In this document: one piece after another, positions 44,423 through 52,803 of the stretch
How the letters are laid out: each line of letters starts with the position of its first letter
Numbering within the stretch: position 1 is the stretch's first letter
From: Roseimicrobium gellanilyticum
GTDB lineage: Bacteria; Verrucomicrobiota; Verrucomicrobiia; Verrucomicrobiales; Verrucomicrobiaceae
Assembly: GCF_003315205.1 (NCBI RefSeq)
Contig: NZ_QNRR01000004.1
Location: 496,001 to 560,000 of the forward strand
Direction of reading: 5' to 3'
Length of the DNA: 64,000 nt
Translations under genes and position numbers: made by a program
The notes under the pieces: model-generated
Told to the model about the DNA's origin: nothing
The model's database searches: none
What the model saw: the letters and a program-made list of their open reading frames with translations, nothing else

Positions 44423-45223
44423 CTAGACCGACTTCACGGCATCGACAAGAGGTTTCACGAAGGCGGCGAGCCTGTCCGTGAGGGCGCTGTCGGAGCCATG
44501 TTGTTCAATGAGCTTTACGATGGCGCTGCCCACCACGACGCCGTCTGCCATGCCGGCAACCGCGCCTGCCTGCTCCGGGGTGGAAATGCCAAAGCCCACG
44601 GCCACAGGCGTTTCCGTGGTTGCCTTGATGCGGGCCACTTGGGCCTCGATGCCGGTCGCCAGGGAGGTCTGCGCGCCGGTCACCCCCTCGCGGGAGACAT
44701 AATAGATGAAGCCTTCCGCCTGGGAGGTCAGGACCGGGATGCGCTCCGCCGGGGTGGTGGGCGCGATGAGGCGGATGCGCTTCAGCGCCTCGCCGCCCAC
44801 GAGTTCGGCATTCACGGAGGCCTCATCCGGCGGCAGGTCCAGCAGGAGCACGCCATCCGCTCCCGCGGCTGCCGCGTCCCGGTGGAAAGCCTCGAAGCCG
44901 TAGGTGTATACCGGGTTCAGATACGTGAAGAGCACGAGCGGGATTTGCGTTTCCTCGCGCAGCTTCTTGATTGCGGCGAGCACCTTCGGCGTGGTGGTCC
45001 CAGCACGCAGGGCGCGGTCCGCCGCCATCTGGTTCACAATGCCGTCTGCCAGCGGGTCGCTGAAGGGCAGGCCAAGCTCCACGATGTCCACGCCACACTT
45101 CTCCAGGGTGAGCACGATGTCGCGCAGGGTGTCCAGGTTCGGATCTCCTGCACAGATGTAGGCCACGAAGGCCTTCTTTCCAGAGGCGCGGAGGTCAGCG
45201 AAACGTTGGTCGATGCGGTTCAT
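44423..45223 (-). CDS. trpA: Tryptophan synthase alpha subunit
   Basis: A 266-residue TIM barrel cleaving indole-3-glycerol phosphate. ATG 45223 (MNRIDQRFADLR) is preferred over the TTG four codons upstream. The catalytic residues are in VDIVELGLPFSDPLADGIVN near 44-63 (Glu then Asp); YICAGDPNLDTL near 21-32, LLLDLPPDEA near 122-131, and AVGFGISTPEQAGAV near 203-217 complete the signature. It is the first gene of a minus-strand run trpA-dapF-small protein-dapA-dapB. No trpB is nearby. Confidence 0.96.
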   Translation of the reverse strand: MNRIDQRFADLRASGKKAFVAYICAGDPNLDTLRDIVLTLEKCGVDIVELGLPFSDPLADGIVNQMAADRALRAGTTTPKVLAAIKKLREETQIPLVLFTYLNPVYTYGFEAFHRDAAAAGADGVLLLDLPPDEASVNAELVGGEALKRIRLIAPTTPAERIPVLTSQAEGFIYYVSREGVTGAQTSLATGIEAQVARIKATTETPVAVGFGISTPEQAGAVAGMADGVVVGSAIVKLIEQHGSDSALTDRLAAFVKPLVDAVKSV

Positions 45224-45401
45224 GGGAGCGTGCAAAAGGGGGTGGGAGCGTTAACCGCAGGGAAGGGGGCGCGCAAAGGGATTTGAGCGAGGGCGGAAAG
45301 TTGAAACGCAAAGCAACAAAGCAGCAAAGGAATGGCCGCAAAAGTACGCAGAGGACGCAAAAAAGGTGGGGGCGGGGCGTGGTGCGCTGCAGGGATGATT
45401 C

Positions 45402-45664
45402 CGGTTAACCGCAAAGGGGCGGAGAGGCAAAGGACGCAGAGGAGGGAGAGGGTTTGCCGTGTTTGGTGTTTCAGTATGCTGGTCGATGGCGACGACGTAG
45501 CAGAGGAGGCAGAGGGCGCGGAGGTTCTGTGCGCTGGGCTGTAGCTCTGCGCTCTGAGCCTCCTCCGCATCGAAACGTTCCTGCTTCAGTGTGTGGCAGA
45601 CGTCAGCACCAACTCCTTCAAACCTCTGCGTCCTTTGCCTCTCTGCCCCTTTGCGGTTAATCCA
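45402..45664. repeat. MITE-like element with about 40-bp terminal inverted repeats
   Basis: Arms at 45403-45442 and 45623-45663 are reverse complements except for one internal mismatch (blocks TTAACCGCAAAGGGGC, AGAGGCAAAGGACGCAGAGG). The core has no transposase or convincing gene. Upstream, 45303-45360 carries imperfect direct repeats of ACGCAAAGCAACAAAGC/CGCAGAGGACGC type; a similar tract occurs at 40350-40380. The gap 45224-45782 also contains the cls promoter, not otherwise resolved. Confidence 0.87.
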
Positions 45665-45782
45665 AATCGTCCGAGACACTCTGCTATCTTTCTGTCCGAA
45701 TTCCATTGCAGACAATCCTCCATTGCTTCCCCGCGATCGTGGGACATCATTTGCGCGCTTACTTTATCTTCGCTTCTCACGC

Positions 45783-47234
45783 ATGTTCATCGAATTGTAC
45801 AAGGCCATCTCCCCCGTGTGGCATTGGTTGCTGCTGGCGCTGGATGTCTGCATGGTGGGCTTTGCGGTGAGCCACGTGCTGCTGCGGCAGAGGGATGGAC
45901 GCATCGCGGCGTTCTGGGCGGTGATCATTGCGTTCGTGCCGCTGTTGGGCGCGATTTTTTACGCGATGTTCGGCATCAATCGCATCCAGCGGCGCGGGCA
46001 GAAGTATCGTGCGATGACGGAGGTGGAGCGCCAGGCGGTGCTGGAGGCGTGTCCGCTGCATCCAGAGAAAGAGGTGCCTGAGCTGAAGCTGCTCGGTGAG
46101 CTCGCGGAGACCATAGGCAAGCTCTCACGGTACAACTTCAGCGTGGGAAATCACATGATTCCCCTGCGCAGTGAGGAGGCCATGCTGGCCATGCTCACCT
46201 CCATACGCCATGCGAGGCGCAGCATCAGCCTGTGCAGCTACATCTTTGAGGCGAAGGGCATCGGCCTGGACTTCGTGAACGAGCTCGAGAAGGCGAAGAA
46301 CCGTGGCGTGGAGGTGCGCGTGCTGGTGGATAACATGGGCACCATGTACTCCTGGCCGCCCATCATTCACACGCTGAGGCGGCGTGGCATCCGTGCGGAG
46401 AGCTTCATGCACAGCCACTTTTTCTTCCGCGTGTTCAGCATGAACATGCGGAACCACCGCAAGGTCATGGTGGTGGATGGCGTGACCGGCTTCACCGGCG
46501 GCATGAACATCCGTGAGGGGAACATGCTCTCGCAGAATCCGAAGCATCCCGTGATCGACCTGCACTTCCAGGTGGAGGGGTCGGCGGTGCGGCAGCTGCA
46601 GCGTGTGTTCGCGGAAGACTGGGCCTTCTGCTGCGGGGAGGTGCTGAAGGGGGACCTGTGGTATCCCGAGCTCGAGCCTGCGGGTGAGGTGGGCATCATC
46701 GGCGTGCCGGATGGCCCGGATGAAGACTTCGAATTGATGCCCAAGGTCATTTTCGCGGCCATTGGCGCGGCGAAGAAGGAGATCCGCGTGATGACGCCCT
46801 ACTTCCTGCCCGAGGCGCCGATTCTCTGGGCGCTGAACTCCGCCGCGCTGCGTGGCGTGGACGTGACCATCATCACGCCGAAGAACAACAACATCCCCTT
46901 CGTCCGCTGGGCCGCGCGCACCTTGTACCCGCAGATGCTGGAGCGTGGGGTGCACATCCTGGAGGCAGATGGCCATTTTGATCACAGCAAATTCATGACC
47001 GTCGATGGCATTTGGTCCCTGGTGGGCAGCACGAACTGGGACCCGCGCAGTCTGCGGCTGAACTTCGAGTTCAACGTCGCGTGCTTCGATGACATCCTCG
47101 CGCGCCAGTTGAATGCCATCTTCGTGAAGGCCCTGGAGGATTGCCAGCCGGTGAGCCTTCAGGAAATCCGCAGTGCGGGATTGCACTTGAGGTTGCGGGA
47201 TGGGTTTGCGCGGCTGTTCATGCCGGTGTTGTGA
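45783..47234 (+). CDS. cls: Cardiolipin synthase (phospholipase D family)
   Basis: A 483-residue membrane enzyme from ATG 45783, excluding an upstream frame that lies in the repeat. Two N-terminal membrane helices (WHWLLLALDVCMVGFAVSHV near 13-32; FWAVIIAFVPLLGAIFYAMF near 45-64) precede two PLD domains. The HKD motifs are NHRKVMVVDGVTGFTGGMN near 223-241 and DHSKFMTVDGIWSLVGSTNW near 400-419. It condenses two phosphatidylglycerol molecules, or PG with another lipid, into cardiolipin. It is a single plus-strand gene. Confidence 0.93.
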   Translation: MFIELYKAISPVWHWLLLALDVCMVGFAVSHVLLRQRDGRIAAFWAVIIAFVPLLGAIFYAMFGINRIQRRGQKYRAMTEVERQAVLEACPLHPEKEVPELKLLGELAETIGKLSRYNFSVGNHMIPLRSEEAMLAMLTSIRHARRSISLCSYIFEAKGIGLDFVNELEKAKNRGVEVRVLVDNMGTMYSWPPIIHTLRRRGIRAESFMHSHFFFRVFSMNMRNHRKVMVVDGVTGFTGGMNIREGNMLSQNPKHPVIDLHFQVEGSAVRQLQRVFAEDWAFCCGEVLKGDLWYPELEPAGEVGIIGVPDGPDEDFELMPKVIFAAIGAAKKEIRVMTPYFLPEAPILWALNSAALRGVDVTIITPKNNNIPFVRWAARTLYPQMLERGVHILEADGHFDHSKFMTVDGIWSLVGSTNWDPRSLRLNFEFNVACFDDILARQLNAIFVKALEDCQPVSLQEIRSAGLHLRLRDGFARLFMPVL

Positions 47235-47267
47235 AATGCTTTGGGTGTGATGGAGGCAGGTCGGTGA

Positions 47268-47429
47268 TTTGGAGTGCTGGATCCCGCATGCGGGACAGCT
47301 TTGTGCAGGCAGCTTGCTGCCGCGAAGCCACCCCGCGCTTTGCTGTCTTCGAGGGTTTGCATATCAAGGATGGGTAGACGCAGAGCAAGCTCTGCTCCCG
47401 AAAGCTGGAGCAAGCTCCAGCATTCCAAA
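47268..47429. repeat. 162-bp element with multiple palindromes downstream of cls
   Basis: Ends TTTGGAGTGCTGG (47268-47280) and CCAGCATTCCAAA (47417-47429) are inverted with one mismatch. Inside are four perfect palindromes: TCCCGCATGCGGGA, GGCAGCTTGCTGCC, GCAGAGCAAGCTCTGC and GCTGGAGCAAGCTCCAGC. The three with AGCAAGCT/AGCTTGCT centres look like copies of one motif. No gene is encoded. Confidence 0.75.
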
Positions 47430-47503
47430 TTCGCCGTGTCTCATGAAGCGTGGTGTCGTGGAGATAATACGTATAGCCGGTGCTACGTGTCCTGGACGCC
47501 CGG

Positions 47504-47872
47504 TTATTCTCGCGATTCCTGCCAGTCCTGCCCCCAAGATTTGAAAACTTCACGCACAAGCGCGCGAGCGTGTGGCTGATTGCCATGATGAATCACCACA
47601 GCAGGACCCCGGGGGTTGGCATGCTGGAGGTCCAGAAGGATGGGGATATCTCCCAGGCTGCCATACCATCGTGACACGGGACCTGGCGGATCATCTTCGC
47701 CTGAAACATCACTATTGGGCGGCATGGTTCCAACACGCTTCTGCAATTCCTCCTGCGTGGAATGGAAATAGCACCAGCCCATGTAATCGATGGACACACC
47801 CGTATGGTCAAAATGGTCCCAGAATACTTCCTGAGGTACCCAAAGGACTTGAGGAGCATGCGCCTGCATCAT
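47504..47872 (-). CDS. Small hypothetical protein
   Basis: A 122-codon frame with balanced composition (VLWVPQEVFWDHFDHTGVSI, then GSLGDIPILLDLQHANPRGP) and no membrane segment or known motif. It is rich in Trp and His. It lies between two repeat elements, starts at ATG 47872 with no good ribosome-binding site, and has no operon partner. It could be a real orphan gene; confidence is moderate. Confidence 0.5.
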   Translation of the reverse strand: MMQAHAPQVLWVPQEVFWDHFDHTGVSIDYMGWCYFHSTQEELQKRVGTMPPNSDVSGEDDPPGPVSRWYGSLGDIPILLDLQHANPRGPAVVIHHGNQPHARALVREVFKSWGQDWQESRE

Positions 47873-47957
47873 GGCAAGATACTGGGTCAGGGCGTGGAAT
47901 CAACGTGAGTGGGGTGAATCGGTAGTTTGAATTCATGGACGCAAACACATGCGCCAG

Positions 47958-48130
47958 CTCAAGGAGCGGGAACGCCTCGTTCCCGAACCCCTGACGTGTT
48001 TGACGCACCGGGCGATGCATGCAACGCCGTGGTCCACTCGCGGACACTCCGGTGACGTTGCGGTGCATGCGTCAATCGCTCATGCATCTACCTCAGTCGT
48101 GCGGGAACGAGGCGTTCCCGTTCCTTGGGC
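47958..48130. repeat. REP/MITE-like element, family 1, copy 3
   Basis: GGGAACGCCTCGTTCCC at 47968-47984 and GGGAACGAGGCGTTCCC at 48103-48119 bound a unit of about 173 bp. Flanks CGAACCCCTGACGTG (left) and ACCTCAGTCGTGCGGG (right) are the same as the right and left flanks of copy 1, showing that the two copies are whole-element homologues in opposite orientation. The gap 47873-48282 otherwise holds only the SRPBCC promoter region. Confidence 0.87.
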
Positions 48131-48282
48131 CCGTTGCGATGCCGGGAGTGGGCTTGTCGCGCCGGTCATCTGTTACGCGCATCTTTGTAAATTTTCGAGG
48201 CCCTTGTCGATCTCGGTTCCTGCCATTCGATAACATGGGAAAGACTCCGATCACCCCCTCCTCCCTAAACTTGCATCTGTTC

Positions 48283-48747
48283 ATGAGCACTTCTCCCGCC
48301 TCTCCCACCATCATCAACTCCCGCGTCCTGCCGTATCCGCGCGCCCAGGTCTTCGGAGCGTTTCAAAATCCGGAAATCCTCGCGCAATGGTGGGGGCCGA
48401 ATGGCTTCACGAACACGTTTGACGAATTCGACTTCCGTCCCGGTGGGATGTGGCGCTTCACCATGCATGCGCCGACGGGCGCGGCGTTTCCCAATGTGAG
48501 CAGGTTCGTGGAGGTGGAGGCGCCGAGTCGCATCGTCTTCCATCACGAGGACCCGGTGCATTGGTTCGAGATGGTGATGACGTATGAAAACGTGCCCGCG
48601 GACGGCGGCGCGGATGCAAATACCCGGCTCACGTGGCGCATGACCTTCGCCACGGTGGAGGAGGCGGAGAATCTACGAGCGTTCATCACGGACGCGAATG
48701 AGCAGAACTTGGGCCGGCTGGAAGCGTGCTTGAAGGGGATGGGGTGA
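48283..48747 (+). CDS. SRPBCC/AHSA1-type protein
   Basis: A 154-residue helix-grip protein: SRVLPYPRAQVFGAFQNPEI near residues 13-32, LAQWWGPNGFTNTFDEFDFR near 33-52, GGMWRFTMHAPTG near 54-66 and a C-terminal helix NEQNLGRLEACLKGM. It matches the AHSA1 branch (activator of Hsp90 ATPase-like) of the START/SRPBCC fold, small ligand-binding proteins with no common substrate. ATG 48283 is preferred; ATG 48235 in the same frame would add 16 residues. The stop overlaps the start of a small membrane protein gene. Confidence 0.85.
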   Translation: MSTSPASPTIINSRVLPYPRAQVFGAFQNPEILAQWWGPNGFTNTFDEFDFRPGGMWRFTMHAPTGAAFPNVSRFVEVEAPSRIVFHHEDPVHWFEMVMTYENVPADGGADANTRLTWRMTFATVEEAENLRAFITDANEQNLGRLEACLKGMG

Positions 48748-49031
48748 GCGTGCTAGGGTCGTGCGGTGAACGATGGGCAAAAGCTTTCAGCATCTCGTAC
48801 AGGCTCTTTGTGGCCTTGTGGGTGCTGGCGTTCTTGACGCCTTGGGTCGTGGCTTTTTTCTGGTCACGGGCCGGAGGCGTGGTAGCAGGCGTTGTGATTC
48901 CCCTGGCATGGTTGAGCACCATGCCTTGCACATGCATGAATGGGGCGTTGGTGGCATCTTTTCTGGCGACAATGCAGCTCGTCTCGATGCTCTCGTGGGT
49001 GGTCATCGGATTCAGAACATTCTTTGGATGA
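48744..49031 (+). CDS. Small membrane protein coupled to SRPBCC gene
   Basis: A 95-residue protein starting with GTG 48744, whose GTGA overlaps the upstream TGA stop. Three hydrophobic helices are evident (YRLFVALWVLAFLTPWVVAFF, AGVVIPLAWLSTM, GALVASFLATMQLVSMLSWV). No family is recognised. Overlap with the SRPBCC gene suggests translational coupling and a shared role, but none can be named. Confidence 0.6.
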   Translation: MSVLGSCGERWAKAFSISYRLFVALWVLAFLTPWVVAFFWSRAGGVVAGVVIPLAWLSTMPCTCMNGALVASFLATMQLVSMLSWVVIGFRTFFG

Positions 49032-49044
49032 GGGCGCCAGCCCT

Positions 49045-49130
49045 CCAAGGAGCGGCGGCTCTAGCCGCCGTGGAAGCAGCACTCGCGCTGCGAGTGCGAG
49101 AAGTCGGCGACCAAAGTCGCCGCTCCTTGG
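49045..49130. repeat. REP-like element with three hairpins
   Basis: CCAAGGAGCGGCG (49045-49057) and CGCCGCTCCTTGG (49118-49130) are perfect inverted ends. Inside are hairpins GGCGGCTCTAGCCGCC, GCACTCGCGCTGCGAGTGC and GGCGACCAAAGTCGCC. The outer CCAAGGAG(C/T)GG sequence matches the outer ends of family 1, so the two are related. Confidence 0.8.
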
Positions 49131-49189
49131 GCTCGCGCATCTTTGGCACCGTGTGCGCGTTCTCGCTCTGGTGGGACTTGAACTCCTGA

Positions 49190-49206
49190 CCGCCGAGGCT
49201 CGGCGG
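49190..49206 (-). terminator. Palindrome just downstream of lnt
   Basis: CCGCCGAGGCTCGGCGG, identical to the palindrome after dapB at 41422-41438, begins directly past the lnt stop. It probably stabilises or terminates the lnt message; there is no U-run. Confidence 0.55.
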
Positions 49207-49207
49207 A

Positions 49208-50941
49208 CTACCTTCTTTTCCTCACCACCGCCACGAGGATCGCCACGCCCATGATCACCAGCATGGCGATGGAGAACACATCCCCAAACCGTGCATACAC
49301 GGTCATGGGGGGACTCTTCTCCAGGTTCACCGTTTGCTTCAGGATGCCCTTGTAGAAGTAGCCGTCCTTTTCATTCCACATCAGGCCGCCGTTCGGGATG
49401 CGGCCTTTGTCATCGAGGAAGCAGGTGATGCCGGTATTACACGCGCGCACCATGGGGCGGCGCAGTTCGATGCAGCGGAAGACGGCATTGGCGAGGTGCT
49501 GCTCATTTTCCTCGCTGTGGAGGAACCATCCATCATTCGTGAGGTTCACGAGGAGCTGCGGGGCTTCGCGCACAAACTTCCGCGCGAGACGGCCCACGGT
49601 ATCCTCAAAGCAGATGAGCGGCATGAGTTGCACGCCGGCGGGCTCTTCCAGCTTCAGCGGCTCGGTGGAGGGGCCACTTTGGAAGTCGCCCATGATCACG
49701 CCGCCCAGCAGCGCATCCATGCCGGGGAAGTTCCGCAGCGGCAGGTACTCGCCGAAGGGCACGAGGTGGACCTTGCGATGCAGTTGGTGGTTGTTGAAGT
49801 TCCCCCGCATGAGCGAGGCGCCGGTGTAGTTCGGCTGCATGGGGATGAGGATGTCCGCCCCGGTGAGCAGCGAGTAGTCGGCGATGCCGAGGATGTCGTT
49901 CAGGAAGTCGACGTGATTCGGATCGTGGAAGGGGAAGGGGAGGGCGCTCTCCGGCCAGATCACGAGTTGCGGCTTCTCGTCGGGATTACCCATCACCGCC
50001 TGCACCGTAAGCTTGCCATACAGATTGTAGATGCTGTCGCCCACGTCTTCATACCGGCGGCCGTCCCACTTCTCTTGCTGGCCGATGTTTCCCTGCACGA
50101 GGGCGACCTTCAGCGGGATGACATCCGTCTTCGGCTGCTCCATGAGGTGCTGCATGCCGTAGCCGGCATTCAGCAGCACGAGGGCCACCGCGCAGAAGAA
50201 GTCGGCATGCGGACGCACGCGGGAGGTACGCACCTCCTGGCGGAAGCGCAGTTGGGTGTTCCAAAAGATGCAGACCACAAAGACAGGCATGAAGGAGAGG
50301 CCGGTCACGCCCACGAATTCTGCGCCCTGGATGAGGAGCTTCGTCTTCCAGAGAGCAATGCCAAGTCCGTTCCAGCCGAATCCGGTGAAGACGATGCCGC
50401 GCAGCCACTCGCACGCGACCCAGGCCGCCGCGCAGAGGAAGGCGGCTCGCAGGGATTCCAGCGAGACGCTGAAGAGTTTTCCAGAGTCACCCGGGGTCGT
50501 GTTTCCTTCCGGGCTGATGCGGGGCCGCCCGATGGTCGCGGCAAAGGCACCCCAGAGGCCCCAGTAGAGGGAGATGTAGATCGAAAGCCCCACCACCGCG
50601 CCCATGCCCATGAGCTCCGGTCCCAAGCCTGCCCACGAGTTGTCACTCGCACCGCTGATGACGCGGGAGGAGTGGCGCACCCAGTTCAGGTTCGGGATGA
50701 AGAAGGCGAGCCCAGCGAGGTAGGCGAGACGGAAGCCGCGCCAGGCTGGGCTGCGGCGTTTCGGCGGCTTGCCATTCGCGGGCGCTGCGGGTGCGGCAGG
50801 CTCCTTGTTGTCCCATCCCCAGAGGGCGTAGAGCAGGGGCAGCATCCACAGCCACACCAGCCAGCCGTGATTCCACCCGGGATAGGCGAAGACCAGTATG
50901 AAACCGGCAGCCAGGGCAGCGAGGAAGGGAGGGATGCGCAT
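49208..50941 (-). CDS. lnt: Apolipoprotein N-acyltransferase
   Basis: A 577-residue inner-membrane enzyme from ATG 50941, adding the third acyl chain to lipoproteins. The N-terminal half has about six helices (LAALAAGFILVFAYPGW; LVWLWMLPLLYALWGW) with an Ala/Pro-rich cytosolic insertion near 50-65. The C-terminal nitrilase domain has the Glu-Lys-Cys triad: IWPESALPFPF near 328, RKVHLVPFGEYLPL near 388 and PLICFEDTVG near 444. LVNLTNDGWF and a final helix follow. Slightly longer than E. coli Lnt because of the insertion. It stands alone on the minus strand. Confidence 0.93.
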   Translation of the reverse strand: MRIPPFLAALAAGFILVFAYPGWNHGWLVWLWMLPLLYALWGWDNKEPAAPAAPANGKPPKRRSPAWRGFRLAYLAGLAFFIPNLNWVRHSSRVISGASDNSWAGLGPELMGMGAVVGLSIYISLYWGLWGAFAATIGRPRISPEGNTTPGDSGKLFSVSLESLRAAFLCAAAWVACEWLRGIVFTGFGWNGLGIALWKTKLLIQGAEFVGVTGLSFMPVFVVCIFWNTQLRFRQEVRTSRVRPHADFFCAVALVLLNAGYGMQHLMEQPKTDVIPLKVALVQGNIGQQEKWDGRRYEDVGDSIYNLYGKLTVQAVMGNPDEKPQLVIWPESALPFPFHDPNHVDFLNDILGIADYSLLTGADILIPMQPNYTGASLMRGNFNNHQLHRKVHLVPFGEYLPLRNFPGMDALLGGVIMGDFQSGPSTEPLKLEEPAGVQLMPLICFEDTVGRLARKFVREAPQLLVNLTNDGWFLHSEENEQHLANAVFRCIELRRPMVRACNTGITCFLDDKGRIPNGGLMWNEKDGYFYKGILKQTVNLEKSPPMTVYARFGDVFSIAMLVIMGVAILVAVVRKRR

Positions 50942-51237
50942 GCGTGGGGAGGAAAGAATGAATACGTCTGGAGGATGTAGTCGGTGGGAAGGGCGGCTCA
51001 AGCAACCATTTGCGAAATGCCCCGCCTGACCGCGTCCCTCACAAAAATCTCAGGGTCATACATCCAATCCGGTTACGACCGACCATTCTGAATCGAAAAA
51101 AACCGTGCCTATGAGTCCGCCCTTTCCGTGCATCCCGTTTCTTAGATAGAGCCGCGAGCTTGCTACTCGCTGCACCAATCAACCGCCAGTGATTCAGTCC
51201 GACACATCTCCATCATAGAATAACACCCTCAGTAGCC
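50942..51237. promoter_or_regulatory. Divergent promoter region of lnt and the KaiC-like operon
   Basis: This 296-bp AT-richer gap includes a small hairpin (GCGAG-CTTGCTA-CTCGC near 51153-51169) and presumably promoters for both directions. No -35/-10 pair can be named with confidence. Confidence 0.35.
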
Positions 51238-52803
51238 ATGACTGCGAAATCAGTGACTCCCACGGTAGCTCCCACCCCGTCTGGTGCCCCCCGCAAACGC
51301 AGCGCCACCGGCGTGGCCGGGTTGGATGACATCCTCAACGGTGGTTTCCCGCCAAATCGCATGTACCTGATCAAGGGTGACCCCGGGGTCGGAAAGACAA
51401 CGCTGGGCCTCCAATACCTCTTGGAAGGATTGCGCCGTGGCGAGTCCGGCCTGTACATCACCCTTTCCGAGACGCGCCAGGAGCTTGAGGAAGTGGCGGC
51501 TTCCCACGGCTGGGACCTTTCTGGCCTGCATGTGATGGACCTGAATGTAATCCGCGAGCATAGCGACGAGGAGGCAACGAATACCTTCTTTCATCCCTCC
51601 GAGGTGGAACTCAATCGCATGACCAGCCGGATCATTTCCGAGATGAACCGGGTAAATCCTGCCCGCATGGTGTTTGACTCACTCTCGGAGATGCGCATGC
51701 TTTCGGAAACGCCACTGCGCTATCGTCGGCAGATCCTGGAGATGAAGCAGACCTTCCAGGGGCGGAACACCACGGTCCTCTTCCTGGATGATCGTACGGA
51801 GGAGAGGCATGATTTGCACATCGAGAGCATCGCCCACGGGGTGATCCACCTCTACCGCACCTCGCCTGAGTATGGCGTGGCGCGGCGCAGCCTGAATGTG
51901 CAGAAGATTCGCGGCTCCAAGTATCGCGAGGGAAATCATGATTTCCTGCTGCACACGGGTGGCATGGAGGTCTTCCCAAGACTGGTGGCTGCTGAGCACC
52001 ATCAGCCCTTCGACCGCGAAGCGGTGGCGAGTGGCATCAGACAACTGGATGCGCTCTTTGGTGGTGGTCTGGACCGTGGTACCAGCAATATGTTCATGGG
52101 TCCGCCTGGGACTGGGAAGTCCACCTTGGCGCTGAAATTCATGCTGGCAGCAGCGGAGCGCGGGGAGAAGAGCCTGGGCTTCATCCTGGATGAGACGCTC
52201 GGCACCCTGCTGAATCGTGCCGGTCAGCTCGGCATGGAGCTGAAGCCGCACATCGACTCGGGTATGATCCGATTCGCGCAGGTGAATCCTGCGGAGATTG
52301 TGCCAGGGGAACTGGCCAGCATGATCCGGGACGCGGTGGAAAAGGACGACATCCGCGTGCTCGTGCTGGATAGCATCAATGGCTACCTCAACGCCCTCTC
52401 GCAGGAGCGCTTCCTCAATCTGCAACTGCATGAGATGCTGACGTACCTGAACCAGCTCGGGGTAGTCACGATCATGGTGCTGGCCCAGCAGGGGCTGGTG
52501 GGTGCCATGAAGACAACGGTCGATCTCACCTATCTCGCAGACACCGTGGTGTTGCTCCGCTTCTTTGAAGAATTGGGTGCGGTGAAGCAGGCCATCTCCG
52601 TCATCAAGAAGCGCAGTGGCAACCACGAGCGCACCATCCGTGAAATCAAGGTGGGCCCGGGCGGCATTGTGGTAGGATCACCGCTTACTCGCATGCAGGG
52701 GGTGCTTACGGGTATTCCCAATATTCTTTCCCCACAGACAAACGGCAATGGAGATGGTAACGATCATTCCAAGCCTCCTACCATCATGAAGCACGAGCTA
52801 TGA
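51238..52803 (+). CDS. KaiC-like double-domain RecA ATPase
   Basis: A 521-residue protein with two KaiC/RadA-type ATPase domains. The first has GDPGVGKTTLGLQYLLEGL near residues 47-65 and GLYITLSETRQELEEVA; the second has MGPPGTGKSTLALKFML near 286-302 and GFILDETLGTLLNRAG. The domain openings TGVAGLDDILNGGFPPN and SGIRQLDALFGGGLDRG are typical. KaiC-family proteins act as ATP-driven hexameric switches or signalling scaffolds. No kaiA or kaiB is adjacent; instead it overlaps a hybrid histidine kinase by 4 bp (ATGA), a common KaiC-kinase pairing in non-cyanobacteria, pointing to signal transduction rather than a clock. Confidence 0.92.
   Translation: MTAKSVTPTVAPTPSGAPRKRSATGVAGLDDILNGGFPPNRMYLIKGDPGVGKTTLGLQYLLEGLRRGESGLYITLSETRQELEEVAASHGWDLSGLHVMDLNVIREHSDEEATNTFFHPSEVELNRMTSRIISEMNRVNPARMVFDSLSEMRMLSETPLRYRRQILEMKQTFQGRNTTVLFLDDRTEERHDLHIESIAHGVIHLYRTSPEYGVARRSLNVQKIRGSKYREGNHDFLLHTGGMEVFPRLVAAEHHQPFDREAVASGIRQLDALFGGGLDRGTSNMFMGPPGTGKSTLALKFMLAAAERGEKSLGFILDETLGTLLNRAGQLGMELKPHIDSGMIRFAQVNPAEIVPGELASMIRDAVEKDDIRVLVLDSINGYLNALSQERFLNLQLHEMLTYLNQLGVVTIMVLAQQGLVGAMKTTVDLTYLADTVVLLRFFEELGAVKQAISVIKKRSGNHERTIREIKVGPGGIVVGSPLTRMQGVLTGIPNILSPQTNGNGDGNDHSKPPTIMKHEL

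Noticed and set aside
41255-45660. CRISPR array
   Set aside because: The repeats here are inverted pairs of different sequences, not evenly spaced direct repeats with unique spacers.
48686-49048. Minus-strand frame of 120 codons
   Set aside because: It lies opposite the small membrane protein gene, which has strongly hydrophobic, protein-like helices and a coupled start.
49168-49190. tRNA T-arm-like sequence (GAGTTCAAGTCC on the minus strand)
   Set aside because: Only one strong stem pair forms and the acceptor and anticodon arms are missing, so it is not a tRNA gene or a convincing remnant.
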